Notes: a model not told the origin generated them from the letters alone. 64,000 nucleotides of DNA from GCA-2715965 sp047608975 (GCA_047608975.1 JBLFYM010000005.1:1-64000), one strand, 5' to 3'; shown: positions 17,100 to 26,670, numbered from the stretch's first letter. Made by a program: numbers and translations.

Positions 17100-20000
17100 A
17101 TGAGCGTTTCCCAAAAAACAGCATTCTATGTCACCGGCGGCACGCTGCGGCCGGATGCAGAATGTTATGTGGAACGTCAGGCAGATGTGCGGATTCACGA
17201 GAGTCTGACGCGCGGGGATTTTTGTTATGTGCTCACGTCCCGGCAAATGGGCAAGTCCTCGCTCATGGTCCGCACGGTACAGGCGCTCCGTAAAGATGGT
17301 CAGGCAGTCGCCGTGCTGGACCTCACCGCCATCGGTCAAAATCTGACGGTGGAGCAGTGGTATGTCGGGATGCTTGAACGGCTTGGTCGCCAATTGGATC
17401 TCGAAGATGAGCTGGAGGATTACTGGGACGATCACAAGCAATTGGGGCCGGTGCAACGCTGGTTTGCGGCGCTGCATGAGATTGCCCTCAAGACCGATGA
17501 GGCCAAGCAGGGTCTGGTCATTTTCGTGGATGAGATCGATGCGGTAAGAAGTCTGCCGTTTTCGACGGATGAGTTTTTTGCCGCGATCCGCGAATGTTAC
17601 AACCGGCGCAGCGCCGAGCCGGAATTCGCGCGCCTCAGCTTTTGTCTGCTCGGCGTCGCCACACCTTCTGATCTGATCCGTGACACCCGGACGACGCCGT
17701 TTAACATCGGCCAACGGATCGAATTGCAGGATTTTTCTGAGACCGAGGCGGAGAGTCTGCTCGGCGGACTCGAAGGCGTTTTTGGAAAGGACCTCGCCGC
17801 CCGAATTCTCAAACGCGTGCTGTACTGGACCAACGGTCAACCGTATCTGACGCAGCTTTTCTGCCGCAGACTCGCCGAGCACCCGGAGGTTCGCACGATC
17901 CGCAATGTCGATCACCTCTGTTCGGAACTGTTTCTCTCCGAACAGGCGCGCGAGAAGAATGACAACCTGGTATTTGTCCGCGAACGGTTGCTTCGCAGCG
18001 AAGTGGATCAGTTCGAACTGCTCCAGCTTTACGATCGGATTCTCCGCGGTCGGCGCGTTGTTGATGATCCCAGCAATCCGCTGATTCCTGTCTTGCGACT
18101 CTCCGGCGCCACCCGGGACGAAGACGGTCTGCTGAAGGTGCGCAGTCCGATCTATCGCCGGGTCTTCAATCACCAATGGGTCACCGCGAATCTCCCCGGC
18201 GGAGAATTGCGTCGCCAACGCGAGGCCTATCGTCGCGGTCTGCTGCGGGCCGCGCTGATGGCGTCCGTGGTTCTGATTCTCATCTGCAGTCTTTGGATCG
18301 ATGCCCGGTATCAGGCTTTCCGAGCGGACGAGAGCGCGGGGAATGAAAGTATTGCTCGTAAGCGGGCGGAAAAAGCCACGGTTGAGGCGAAGAAGGCGGC
18401 ATTGCAGGTGTCGGAGGTGCTGCATCAGATGGAGATGCGTCGTAGTGAGGACATGTTCAACAATGATCGCGCGCCTGAGGGCGTCGCCTATCTTGCCGGT
18501 CTGTTGCGCCTGGATCCCTCGAACCGGACGGCGGCGCGTCGCATCGTCTCGGCGTTGAATCGACGAAATTTCGCCCGTCCGGTTTCCGATCCGAAGGAGG
18601 AACGCCAGATCATCGAGTCGCCGCGGGTTCCCACCGGTCAGGCGAAGTATGACTGGCAGATGGACCGTACGAATCGGTTCGAAGTGCGGATCGTGCGGCT
18701 GAGCGATTCCGAAGTGGTGCGGGTGATCAAACATGAAGGACAGGTCTTGTACGCACACATCAGCCCCGATAACAGTCGCGTGGTAACCGCCTCGATGGAC
18801 AACACCGCCCGCATCTGGAACATCCACACAGGTACACTCACCGTCCCCGTCTTGCAGCACGAAACCCCCGTCGGTCGCGTCCGGTTCAGTCACGATGGAT
18901 TGCGGGTGGTCACCACCGGCTTCGGAAGAACGATGCGGGTCTGGGACGCGATGTCCGGACGGGCATTGACGGAACGCATCCGGGGATCCGGTGACGCAGA
19001 ATTCAGTGGGAACGGGCTGGGCATCATCAGCCGATCTCGGCGACGGGGCGGGCCTGGTGGAAGTAGGTTTGGGGGAGGCAGCAAGAGCCGCGTCTGGGAC
19101 ATTCAGAACAGTGCTGAGTGGATGCCGCCCTTGAGACATCAGGCGAAAATCAATTCGGTGAATTACAGCCCAGACGGCAGGCAGGTCGTGCTCGGTTCGG
19201 CGGATGGCAGGGTGCGCATTTGGAACGTGGCGGACGGCTTGCCCGTGGGGGAAGCGCTGCCGCACAAAGGGGAGGTGGTCGCTGCGGAGTTCAGTGCGGA
19301 TGGCCTGCATTTGCTGACCGCCGAAGCGGAGGGTTTGGTGAGGCTCTGGAAGCTGCCATTGAGCGGAGAGATCGCCCTGACGGTGAACTGCGACCGCTGG
19401 CTGACCGCCGTGCAATTCAGCCCCGCTGGCAAACGAGTGTTGCTGGCAAACTCGCGAGGACGGTTTCAGGTCTGGTCATTGCCCGAAGCCAAGCCCATGT
19501 TCGAGAAGGATCTGCAGCGTAAAATAGAATGGGCGGAGTTTGACGCAACCGGAGACCGCTTGCTGACTGTTTCTGATGCGGTCCGGATTTGGAACGCCCA
19601 TACCGGCGAATTGATTTCGGACGGGATCGGGCACTTCGAGCGAATCACCGCCGCGCATTTCGATCCGACGGGCAAGACCGTGGTTACCTATTCTGCCGAA
19701 CAAAGCCAGTTGTGGAATCTCGAGACCGGTGAGCCGTTGGAAGTGCCATTGGAGCATAGCGCGTTTATTCGCACGGCCGCTTTCAACCGCGCGGGCGACC
19801 GCCTGGTCACCGGTTCACAGGATCGCACTGTCCGCCTGTGGGATGTTGCGACCGGCGAACAGGTTGGAGATCAATTGTTGCACAATGGCGCGGTGGCCTT
19901 CACCGCGATTCTGAATGATGGCCAACGTCTGCTCACCTCGACAAGTGTTCACGAGAGTCGGATCTGGGATCTGCAAAGCGGGCAGCCGCTTTCCGAATAC

Positions 20001-20741
20001 TTCCGCTTTCCACACACGCACGCGTATCAGTTCTCCATGAATCGCAGCGCTACGACCGCCCTCAGCCCGGATGGCAACAGTGCGGCCGTGTTGACGGACG
20101 CGAACACCGTACGCATTTGGAATTTTGGAGATGTTCCGGTGCCGGTTCCGGATTGGCTGCCCGCACTCGCAGAACACATCTCCGGCGAACGGATCGATGA
20201 ACGAGGGGTAGTGACAGCAGTCGATCGCGGGGCCTTGCGGGGCCTGCGGCGTCAAATTGCCGAAGCTGACACCAACGACTGGTATACCGCGTGGGGCCAG
20301 TGGCATCTGGCGGATCGCGGCGAGCGTCCAATTGCTCCCGGCAGCACTGTCACCCGTCAGCAGCTGGTGGAACGTCTGCTCAATGAAGGAAGCCACACCA
20401 GCCTGCACGAAGCGGCGTTGCTGGCTCCGGCAGACAGTCGCGTCTTTGCGGCGATGGCGGATGAGATGCTGCATCATGGCGGGGAACTGGCCCCCTTGGA
20501 ACAGGATCTTGCCGACTTCTTCAGTCAACGCGCCGCACACCTCGCCACCGATCCGGTGGTCGCCTGGACTCGGCGCGCTGAGCTGCTGGAGAAGTTGCAG
20601 CGCTGGCAGAAGGCACTCGATGCGATGGATGTGGCCGAAGAGGCTGCTCCCTCCGATGCCTCCGTGAAGGAGAGTTTTACAGAACGCCGGAAGGTCATTC
20701 GCGCGCGGCTGACCGATCTCCCGGTTGTGGAAGCCGAGTAA
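17100..20741 (+). CDS. AAA-like (AAA_35) ATPase - transmembrane - WD40 repeat protein
   Basis: 1213 residues from ATG at 17100, which starts the conserved phrase FYVTGGTLRPDAECYVER of this family. ATPase domain residues 1-370: Walker A SRQMGKSSL at 47-55, Walker B IFVDEID at 141-147, and TPFNIGQRIELQDF at 199-212, matching the neighbouring TIR-ATPase. One membrane segment at 382-400, a coiled-coil/Lys-rich stretch, then a WD40 region of about eleven blades with endings such as ARIWNI, MRVWDA, VRIWNV, VRLWDV and VRIWNF, up to about residue 1020. The C-terminus is helical. An Arg/Gly-rich insertion interrupts one blade. Probably a membrane-tethered STAND-type sensor or scaffold; partner of the TIR-ATPase by gene order and homology. 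Confidence 0.8.
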   Translation: MSVSQKTAFYVTGGTLRPDAECYVERQADVRIHESLTRGDFCYVLTSRQMGKSSLMVRTVQALRKDGQAVAVLDLTAIGQNLTVEQWYVGMLERLGRQLDLEDELEDYWDDHKQLGPVQRWFAALHEIALKTDEAKQGLVIFVDEIDAVRSLPFSTDEFFAAIRECYNRRSAEPEFARLSFCLLGVATPSDLIRDTRTTPFNIGQRIELQDFSETEAESLLGGLEGVFGKDLAARILKRVLYWTNGQPYLTQLFCRRLAEHPEVRTIRNVDHLCSELFLSEQAREKNDNLVFVRERLLRSEVDQFELLQLYDRILRGRRVVDDPSNPLIPVLRLSGATRDEDGLLKVRSPIYRRVFNHQWVTANLPGGELRRQREAYRRGLLRAALMASVVLILICSLWIDARYQAFRADESAGNESIARKRAEKATVEAKKAALQVSEVLHQMEMRRSEDMFNNDRAPEGVAYLAGLLRLDPSNRTAARRIVSALNRRNFARPVSDPKEERQIIESPRVPTGQAKYDWQMDRTNRFEVRIVRLSDSEVVRVIKHEGQVLYAHISPDNSRVVTASMDNTARIWNIHTGTLTVPVLQHETPVGRVRFSHDGLRVVTTGFGRTMRVWDAMSGRALTERIRGSGDAEFSGNGLGIISRSRRRGGPGGSRFGGGSKSRVWDIQNSAEWMPPLRHQAKINSVNYSPDGRQVVLGSADGRVRIWNVADGLPVGEALPHKGEVVAAEFSADGLHLLTAEAEGLVRLWKLPLSGEIALTVNCDRWLTAVQFSPAGKRVLLANSRGRFQVWSLPEAKPMFEKDLQRKIEWAEFDATGDRLLTVSDAVRIWNAHTGELISDGIGHFERITAAHFDPTGKTVVTYSAEQSQLWNLETGEPLEVPLEHSAFIRTAAFNRAGDRLVTGSQDRTVRLWDVATGEQVGDQLLHNGAVAFTAILNDGQRLLTSTSVHESRIWDLQSGQPLSEYFRFPHTHAYQFSMNRSATTALSPDGNSAAVLTDANTVRIWNFGDVPVPVPDWLPALAEHISGERIDERGVVTAVDRGALRGLRRQIAEADTNDWYTAWGQWHLADRGERPIAPGSTVTRQQLVERLLNEGSHTSLHEAALLAPADSRVFAAMADEMLHHGGELAPLEQDLADFFSQRAAHLATDPVVAWTRRAELLEKLQRWQKALDAMDVAEEAAPSDASVKESFTERRKVIRARLTDLPVVEAE

Positions 20742-20877
20742 CCGGAAGTCGGTAGCGCCCCATGTGGCGGCGAGCGTGAGCGAGTGGAATCCGAGCCGCC
20801 CGCGTTGGATTTTTCTCTCCTTGTTTTCCTTTCGGCGGCCCGTGGTCCGTGGAATTATCTCCCCACTTCTCTTGCAT

Positions 20878-21876
20878 ATGAAAACAGTCAAATACGGTGT
20901 AATCGGTCTGGGTTGGTTTGGTGAACGGCATCTGGAAGCCCTTGCGGCGATCCCCAATGTTGAGCTGCACGCGCTCTGCACGCGCAATGAACCGAGGCTC
21001 ATTGATTTGGCGGAAAACTTCGGAGCTACCAAGACCTTCACCGACTATCACGAAATGCTTGCGGATCCCGAGCTGGAAGCGGTGAGCATCGTGACCATGT
21101 GGGACCAGCACGTCGCCCCGACCGTCGCGGCGCTGGAAGCGGGCAAGCACGTGTTCCTTGAGAAGCCCATGGCTTCGACTGTCGAGGATTGCGACAAGAT
21201 CGTGGATGCCGTGAACGCGGCCAGTGGTTCGTTCATGGTCGGCCACATCTGTCGCTTCAATCCACGCTATGCGGCCGCCAAGCAGGCCATCGCCGAAGGG
21301 AAGATCGGCAAGATCATTTCCATGTATGCGCGCCGCAATCTGCCGGCCTGGGTCGGAGCCACCGTGCTCGACAAGATCGGCCCGATCATTGGCGACTGCG
21401 TGCATGACACCGACCTCATGTTCTGGTTCAGCGAATCCAAGGCGATTTCTGCCTATGCGCAAACGGTTCAAGTTCGTGATCATGCGAACCCCGATCTGGG
21501 GCAGGTGATGTATCGATTGGAAAACGGTGCTTCCTGCATCCTCGAATCCGTCTGGTGTCTGCCGGACAAGACCCCGTTCCAGATCGACGAACGCCTGGAA
21601 GTCGTCGGCACGGAAGGTTCTGTTTCCATTCACGACACGCATCCGAACCTGATGATTGTCGACAAGGACGGTTCGTCCTGTCCGGACACAACCTACTGGC
21701 CGCAGATACACGGCGAACTGCGCGGGGCATTGCGGGAGGAACTCTCCTATTTTGTGAACTGCGTTGCCAAAGGCGAGCAGCCCTCGATCATCACCGCTGA
21801 AGAATCGCGCGAAGCGGTACGTGCCTGCCTGGCCGCCGAGCGGAGTGCCGCCACCGGCGAAGTCGTGAAGATTTGA
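20878..21876 (+). CDS. Gfo/Idh/MocA family oxidoreductase
   Basis: 332 residues from ATG at 20878, chosen because KTVKYGVIGLGWFG begins the Rossmann fold (GLGWFG at 10-15). The family lysine lies in HVFLEKPMA, and the C-terminal alpha/beta domain (GHICRFNPRY, GPIIGDCVHDTDLMFWF) is intact. NAD(P)-dependent dehydrogenase acting on sugars or inositols. It is 91 nt ahead of an HpaI-type aldolase and an SDR gene on the same strand, which suggests catabolism of a sugar acid or deoxy sugar. Substrate not determinable. Confidence 0.9.
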   Translation: MKTVKYGVIGLGWFGERHLEALAAIPNVELHALCTRNEPRLIDLAENFGATKTFTDYHEMLADPELEAVSIVTMWDQHVAPTVAALEAGKHVFLEKPMASTVEDCDKIVDAVNAASGSFMVGHICRFNPRYAAAKQAIAEGKIGKIISMYARRNLPAWVGATVLDKIGPIIGDCVHDTDLMFWFSESKAISAYAQTVQVRDHANPDLGQVMYRLENGASCILESVWCLPDKTPFQIDERLEVVGTEGSVSIHDTHPNLMIVDKDGSSCPDTTYWPQIHGELRGALREELSYFVNCVAKGEQPSIITAEESREAVRACLAAERSAATGEVVKI

Positions 21877-21967
21877 AGACACTGAGATATTCCGTCTCGG
21901 TGCGGAATACTCGCGCCCTGAAACCACACTGGCTTCGCATCAAGCACACCGCTAGGCTCGTCCGCAT

Positions 21968-22729
21968 ATGAGAAAGAGCAAGACGCTGGCCCGCATCCGT
22001 GCCGGAGAAGTCATTCGCACCTGCGTGTTGGGACATTACATCCCGGCCTATATCGCCAATGCCGCCCGCGCCGGATTCGATTGCATCTGGATCGATATGG
22101 AGCATCGCGCGTTCACGATGACGCAGGTGCAGGCGATGCTGGCCTACGCGCATCTCTATGACATTGATCTGATGTTGCGTCCGCCCACGCTGGAGAAGAC
22201 CGGACTCTACCGATATTTGGAAGAAGGCGCCGCGGGATTGTTGATCCCTCACGTATCCACTCCCGAGAAAGCGCAGATGCTCGTTCAGTCCGTGAAGTTC
22301 CCACCGCTGGGTGATCGCGGAATCGACAACGCCGGCTTGGACGCGGATTTCAACATCCACGACCCCGATGAGTATGTGGCCTGGGCCAATCGTGAGACCT
22401 TTCTCGCCGTGCAGATCGAAACCCCCGAAGCGGTTGCCAACGCAGATGCCATCGCCGCCACTGAAGGCGTTGATATCGTTTTTGTCGGCCCTGGAGATCT
22501 TGGATTGCGCCTGCGGCAAACCGGGGAGATGACCTTGGACGAAGCGTATGAAATCGTTGCCGCGGCGTGTAAGAAACATGGCAAAGCCTGGGGCGGACCG
22601 GCAGTGCCACTGGATTCCATGAAAAAGCAGCATGCCCAGGGCGCGCAATTGCTCGTGCACAATGCGGAGTTCGCCAGCTGGAAACAGTCGCTGTATGAGA
22701 CGGTAAAGAACTTCGACGAACTGAACTGA
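21968..22729 (+). CDS. HpcH/HpaI family aldolase
   Basis: 253 residues. The class II pyruvate aldolase features are visible: GFDCIWIDMEHR (D43, E45, H46), R71 in LMLRPP, the metal-binding VQIETPEAV with E151, and FVGPGDLGL. Members cleave 2-keto-3-deoxy sugar acids or 4-hydroxy-2-oxo acids to pyruvate and an aldehyde. It sits between an oxidoreductase gene and an SDR gene, consistent with a non-phosphorylative sugar-acid pathway (dehydrogenation, aldol cleavage). TAGGCT lies 9 nt before the ATG; no Shine-Dalgarno. The SDR start is 2 nt after its stop. Confidence 0.88.
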   Translation: MRKSKTLARIRAGEVIRTCVLGHYIPAYIANAARAGFDCIWIDMEHRAFTMTQVQAMLAYAHLYDIDLMLRPPTLEKTGLYRYLEEGAAGLLIPHVSTPEKAQMLVQSVKFPPLGDRGIDNAGLDADFNIHDPDEYVAWANRETFLAVQIETPEAVANADAIAATEGVDIVFVGPGDLGLRLRQTGEMTLDEAYEIVAAACKKHGKAWGGPAVPLDSMKKQHAQGAQLLVHNAEFASWKQSLYETVKNFDELN

Positions 22730-22731
22730 AC

Positions 22732-23526
22732 ATGGATCTGAGCGGCAAAATTGCGCTGGTGACCGGCGGCGGCCGAGGAATCGGTCGCGGTTGTGCATTG
22801 GAACTTGCGCGGAACGGGGCTGACCTCGTGATCAATGATCGGCCCGGCAGCCCTGATCTGGCAGACGCCGCCGGGGAGATTCGCGCGCTCGGACGCCAGT
22901 GCACCCCGATCGAGAACGACGTATTCAGCCGCACCGGCTGCGAGCAGCTGGTTGCCGCCACGCTCGAAGCGGTCGGCCGGATTGATATTCTGATCAGCAA
23001 TCCCGCATTTGGTAAACGCGCCGCGTTTCTGGATATCGATCCGGTGGAATTTGATCGCGTGATTGATGCAACCTTCAAATCAGGTTTTCACCTCAGCCAG
23101 ATCGTGGCCCGCCACATGGTCGCGCGTGGTGGTGGGGGAAAGATCATCTTTATCAGCAGCGTGCAGGCCGAAATGCCGTTCGCGCGGAACGCTCCCTACG
23201 GTGCTGCAAAAGCGGCATTGAATCACTTTTCGCAAACAGTGTCGGTGGAACTCGCCCGCCATCGCATCAATGCCAATGCCATTGAACCCGGCTGGATCGA
23301 CACGCCGGCTGAACACGCGACCTTCTCCGCGGAGGTGATCGCGGAAGAAGGTCAAAAGCTTCCTTGGGGCCGGATGGGAACTCCCGCTGATATCGGCAAA
23401 GCCGCCGCGTTTCTTGCTTCGGATGATGCCGATTACATCACCGGCGCGGTAATTCCCGTCGATGGCGGGTTTCGGTTCAAAGACCTGCAGGCGGATGAAC
23501 TTCCCGATGAATTGCGGCCTTCGTGA
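22732..23526 (+). CDS. SDR family oxidoreductase (sugar-catabolic cluster)
   Basis: 264 residues; cofactor loop TGGGRGIG at 11-18, catalytic S143, Y156 and K160 in YGAAK, and the C-terminal PVDGGF. The usual NNAG is SNPA, and the helix-4 catalytic Asn position is Thr (IDATFKS, T114), so the proton relay may be altered. Two bases separate it from the aldolase stop, so the two are co-translated. Likely oxidises or reduces a sugar acid intermediate of the same pathway. Confidence 0.87.
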   Translation: MDLSGKIALVTGGGRGIGRGCALELARNGADLVINDRPGSPDLADAAGEIRALGRQCTPIENDVFSRTGCEQLVAATLEAVGRIDILISNPAFGKRAAFLDIDPVEFDRVIDATFKSGFHLSQIVARHMVARGGGGKIIFISSVQAEMPFARNAPYGAAKAALNHFSQTVSVELARHRINANAIEPGWIDTPAEHATFSAEVIAEEGQKLPWGRMGTPADIGKAAAFLASDDADYITGAVIPVDGGFRFKDLQADELPDELRPS

Positions 23527-23538
23527 GTGAGTTCCATT

Positions 23539-23562
23539 TGGAGGGATGAGCTTGCGAGGCCG
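23539..23562 (+). repeat. Dispersed short repeat, divergent copy
   Basis: The bases read TGGAGGGATGAGCTTGCGAG and continue GCCG. They resemble the reverse complement of the units at 23670-23694 and 44404-44428, with several differences in the middle. Together with the unit at 23670 it forms an inverted pair about 110 bp apart downstream of the SDR gene. Confidence 0.45.
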
Positions 23563-23669
23563 GGCGTTGTGTCAGCCACCGGAGTTGACTTGATCGTTTG
23601 AAGCAGCGAATGCCACGTGGCAGTACACGATTTCCTGATCCCCTCATCTTGAGTGCAAACATGCGGCTT

Positions 23670-23694
23670 CGGACTCGCAAGCTCGCCCCTTCAG
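23670..23694 (-). repeat. Dispersed short repeat
   Basis: 25-base unit containing CGGACTCGCAAGCTCGCCCC; identical at 24 of 25 positions to 44404-44428. Both copies are intergenic. Located 83 nt before priA. Confidence 0.6.
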
Positions 23695-23776
23695 ATGGCA
23701 CCGCCACCACCCGCGTCAGGTTCAGATGTTCATTTGGTGTTTGAAGCGGATGCGCTAGTTTCAGAACCTCACGGCA

Positions 23777-26551
23777 ATGGTAGCCCGCGTCACACTCGAA
23801 ATTGCGTTGAAGCGCGAGTTTGACTACGCGATCCCCCGCGAGATTGAGGACCGCATCGAGATCGGGACGCGGGTCAGGGTGCCGTTTGGACATCGCGAGG
23901 TGTTCGGCGTAGTCACGGCGTTGGCTGAGCAGACCTCGCAGACCAACCTTCGTTACATCGTCCGGGCGGTGAGTGTGAAGTCGCTGATCACTCCGAAAGT
24001 TTTGGCGCTGGCCCGGTGGATTGCCGCCTATTATTGCTGCGCGCCGGAAACGGCTTTGAAGAGCGTTCTGCCCACGGCCGTTCGCACGAAGGAAAAGGGA
24101 TTCAAGGAACAGCTCTACGTCCGATTGGTTCCCGGTGAGGAACTCCCGAAGCTGACCAAGCGGCAGGCGGAGATCTACGCGGTGTTGGAAGAGCATCAGG
24201 AATTGCCCTTGGCCGGTCTGTGCAAGCTTGCCGAGTGTACGGCGGAAACGGTTCGCCGATTGGAAGACAAGGGCGTGGTGGCGATTACGACCGAGATCAA
24301 TGAACGGGATCCGTATGCCAACGAGGTCATCGGTCATTCGAATCAGCTGCCACTCAATTCGGATCAGCTGATTGCGCTCAAACGGATCATCGCCGCGCTG
24401 GACAAACTGCACGAAGCGCCTCCACCGAGTCTCGCAATTCAACCGGTGTTGGATGGTGAGGATTCAGAAGCAGAGGAACCGGAACCGGATCTGCTCTCGT
24501 TTGCTGCGGTTCCAGAAGAGAAAGAAGATCAGCGCGAATCCCATCAGGTGGTTCTCACCGGGGTTGCTGAGCTGAAACTATCCGCCAGTGCCCGTCGCCA
24601 TGCCCTCGCCGCCTGCCGTTTCTGGCACGGTGAAAAGGCGGATTGTCATCTTGCCTGTGTGACCGAGCGGGGCATTGAACTCCTGATCGAACCGCGGACC
24701 TTGAAACTCGGGGGTAAGTCCAAACCGTATCCGCTCAAGGAAATCGTTGACAGCATCGCGTCCTACTCCGAGCACGAGATCAATGAGGCCATGGAGCGCA
24801 AGGGCGCTGTCTGGGGCCCGCCGAAGACGACGCTCATCGGAGAGGGCTCGGCGTTCATCGAGCTGTGGAATCAGACCCGTCTGGCAACGGCCGAGGAGTT
24901 CGTCTGGTTCCCCACTGAACCTGAAGGTGCGGTTGCGCGCGAACCCAAGTCAGAGACCGATGACAGCGGCGAGGTGAAACCTTTCGTGCTCTACGGCGTC
25001 ACCGGGAGCGGTAAAACAGAGGTCTATCTGCAGGCCATCGCCCACTCACTCGCGCAGGGGCGCGGGGCCATTGTGCTGGTTCCGGAGATCTCGCTTACCC
25101 CCCAGACGGTCGAACGCTTCAAGGCCCGTTTCAGTCACGGTCCTCTGCGAACCTTGGTCGCGGTCTTGCACAGTCACCTTTCCGCCGGGGAACGCCATGA
25201 CGAATGGCATAAGATCCGGCAGGGCCGCGCGCGGATTGTGATCGGTGCGCGCTCGGCGATCTTTGCTCCGGTCGAACCACTGGGCCTGATCGTCGTGGAT
25301 GAAGAGCACGAGCAATCCTACAAACAGGAGGAGGCCCCGCGCTACAATGCCCGCGATGTCGCCGTGGTTCGTGCGAAACGCGAGAACGCGGTCGTGGTGC
25401 TGGGCTCGGCCACGCCTTCGATGGAGAGTCACTACAATGTCACGCGCGACCGGTACGATCTGCTGACCCTGCCCATTCGCGCTGACGATAAACGCATGCC
25501 GCACGTGCGGGTGATCGACATGCGCTCCGAAAACCGGAATGGCAAAGGGCCACCGATTCTGTCGCCACCGTTGAAGGAGGCCATCACCCAGCGACTGGAA
25601 AAATCCGAACAGACGATCCTGTTCCTGAATCGCCGCGGCTATTCCACCTCGTTGCAGTGCCCGGAATGTGGCTATGTGGCGGAATGCCCGAACTGCAGCC
25701 TGTCGCTCACCTATCATCGGCGCGATGGCAAGCTCGCCTGTCACGTCTGCGGGCATGAGGAACGTGCTCCCTCTGTCTGTCCGGAACCCAAGTGTGGCAA
25801 TGCCTCCATCCGCTACGCCGGACTGGGGACCGAACGGGTCGAAGAGACCCTGTCAAAACTGTTTCCTCACGCCCGCGTCCAGCGCATGGATTCCGACCTC
25901 ATGAAGCGGAAAGACGACTACCGCAAGGCGCTGAACAATTTCAAGGCCGGCAAGACCGACATCCTGATCGGCACGCAGATGATTGCGAAAGGGCTGCACT
26001 TCGAGAACGTAACCTTGGTGGGTGTGATTCACGCGGACCTGGGTCTGCACATTGCCGATTTCAGGGCCGGGGAGCGCACGTTTCAATTGCTCACGCAGGT
26101 GGCGGGCCGGGCCGGGCGCGGCGATGTGGAGGGTGAAGTTTTTGTGCAATCCTTCACGCCTTTCCATCCCGCGATCCAGTATGCGCGTCGGCATGACTTC
26201 AATGGCTTCTTTGACCAGGAGATTGAGTTTCGTGAACAGCTCAAATACCCGCCGCTGTCCCGCGTGGCGATGTTGACTCTGCGCGGCCGGAATGAGGAGA
26301 AGGTCAAGTTCACCGCCGAACATCTTCGGCGTGAGCTCGAAAAGATGCAGAGCGGTTTTCCGGACATGGTGATTGCCGGACCGGCTCCGGCTCCCTTGGT
26401 CCGGGCGGAAACTTACTATCGATATCAGATCATGATCCGTCTCGGCCAGATGAGCCGGTTCAGTCGGGAGTTTGCGGTGGTGCTCGACTCGTTTGGAATC
26501 CCGGATGAGATCAAACTGACCGTGGATATTGACCCGGTGAATCTGATGTAG
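23777..26551 (+). CDS. priA: Primosomal protein N' (replication restart helicase PriA) with large insertion
   Basis: 924 residues against about 730 for typical PriA. N-terminal DNA-binding region starts VARVTLEIALKREFDY; a winged-helix region follows. Walker A GVTGSGKT is at 407-414, then DEEHEQSYKQ, the zinc-binding region with paired cysteines (CPECGY, CPNC, CHVCGH, CPEPKCGN) and the C-terminal helicase lobe (GTQMIAKGLHFENV, GRAGRG). Between LNSDQLIALKRI and the strand before Walker A lie about 188 extra residues (211-398) of acidic linker plus a folded-looking segment. PriA reloads the replisome at stalled forks. TTTGGT - 17 bp - TAGTTT precedes the ATG by 15 nt. Confidence 0.93.
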   Translation: MVARVTLEIALKREFDYAIPREIEDRIEIGTRVRVPFGHREVFGVVTALAEQTSQTNLRYIVRAVSVKSLITPKVLALARWIAAYYCCAPETALKSVLPTAVRTKEKGFKEQLYVRLVPGEELPKLTKRQAEIYAVLEEHQELPLAGLCKLAECTAETVRRLEDKGVVAITTEINERDPYANEVIGHSNQLPLNSDQLIALKRIIAALDKLHEAPPPSLAIQPVLDGEDSEAEEPEPDLLSFAAVPEEKEDQRESHQVVLTGVAELKLSASARRHALAACRFWHGEKADCHLACVTERGIELLIEPRTLKLGGKSKPYPLKEIVDSIASYSEHEINEAMERKGAVWGPPKTTLIGEGSAFIELWNQTRLATAEEFVWFPTEPEGAVAREPKSETDDSGEVKPFVLYGVTGSGKTEVYLQAIAHSLAQGRGAIVLVPEISLTPQTVERFKARFSHGPLRTLVAVLHSHLSAGERHDEWHKIRQGRARIVIGARSAIFAPVEPLGLIVVDEEHEQSYKQEEAPRYNARDVAVVRAKRENAVVVLGSATPSMESHYNVTRDRYDLLTLPIRADDKRMPHVRVIDMRSENRNGKGPPILSPPLKEAITQRLEKSEQTILFLNRRGYSTSLQCPECGYVAECPNCSLSLTYHRRDGKLACHVCGHEERAPSVCPEPKCGNASIRYAGLGTERVEETLSKLFPHARVQRMDSDLMKRKDDYRKALNNFKAGKTDILIGTQMIAKGLHFENVTLVGVIHADLGLHIADFRAGERTFQLLTQVAGRAGRGDVEGEVFVQSFTPFHPAIQYARRHDFNGFFDQEIEFREQLKYPPLSRVAMLTLRGRNEEKVKFTAEHLRRELEKMQSGFPDMVIAGPAPAPLVRAETYYRYQIMIRLGQMSRFSREFAVVLDSFGIPDEIKLTVDIDPVNLM

Positions 26552-26590
26552 CACGGTCGTGGACTAGCCAGACCATTGGACAATAGAAGG

Positions 26591-26633
26591 CAATCCGAAG
26601 CATTCACGGGCTGAGCCCAGAGAGTTCGGATTG
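26591..26633 (+). terminator. Structured element after priA, possible terminator
   Basis: Inverted arms CAATCCGAA (26591-26599) and TTCGGATTG (26625-26633) enclose a second hairpin GGGCTGAGCCC (26608-26618). No T-run follows, so an intrinsic terminator is uncertain. Confidence 0.3.
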
Positions 26634-26670
26634 TCTCCAGGTGATCCCTCCTGATCAGACTCATCTGACG

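Noticed and set aside
16518..19415. Very long antisense open frame opposite the TIR-ATPase and WD40 genes
   Set aside because: It has no recognisable domain and an Arg/His/Pro/Gln-rich composition typical of the complement of a high-G+C gene; the opposite strand has clear domains throughout.
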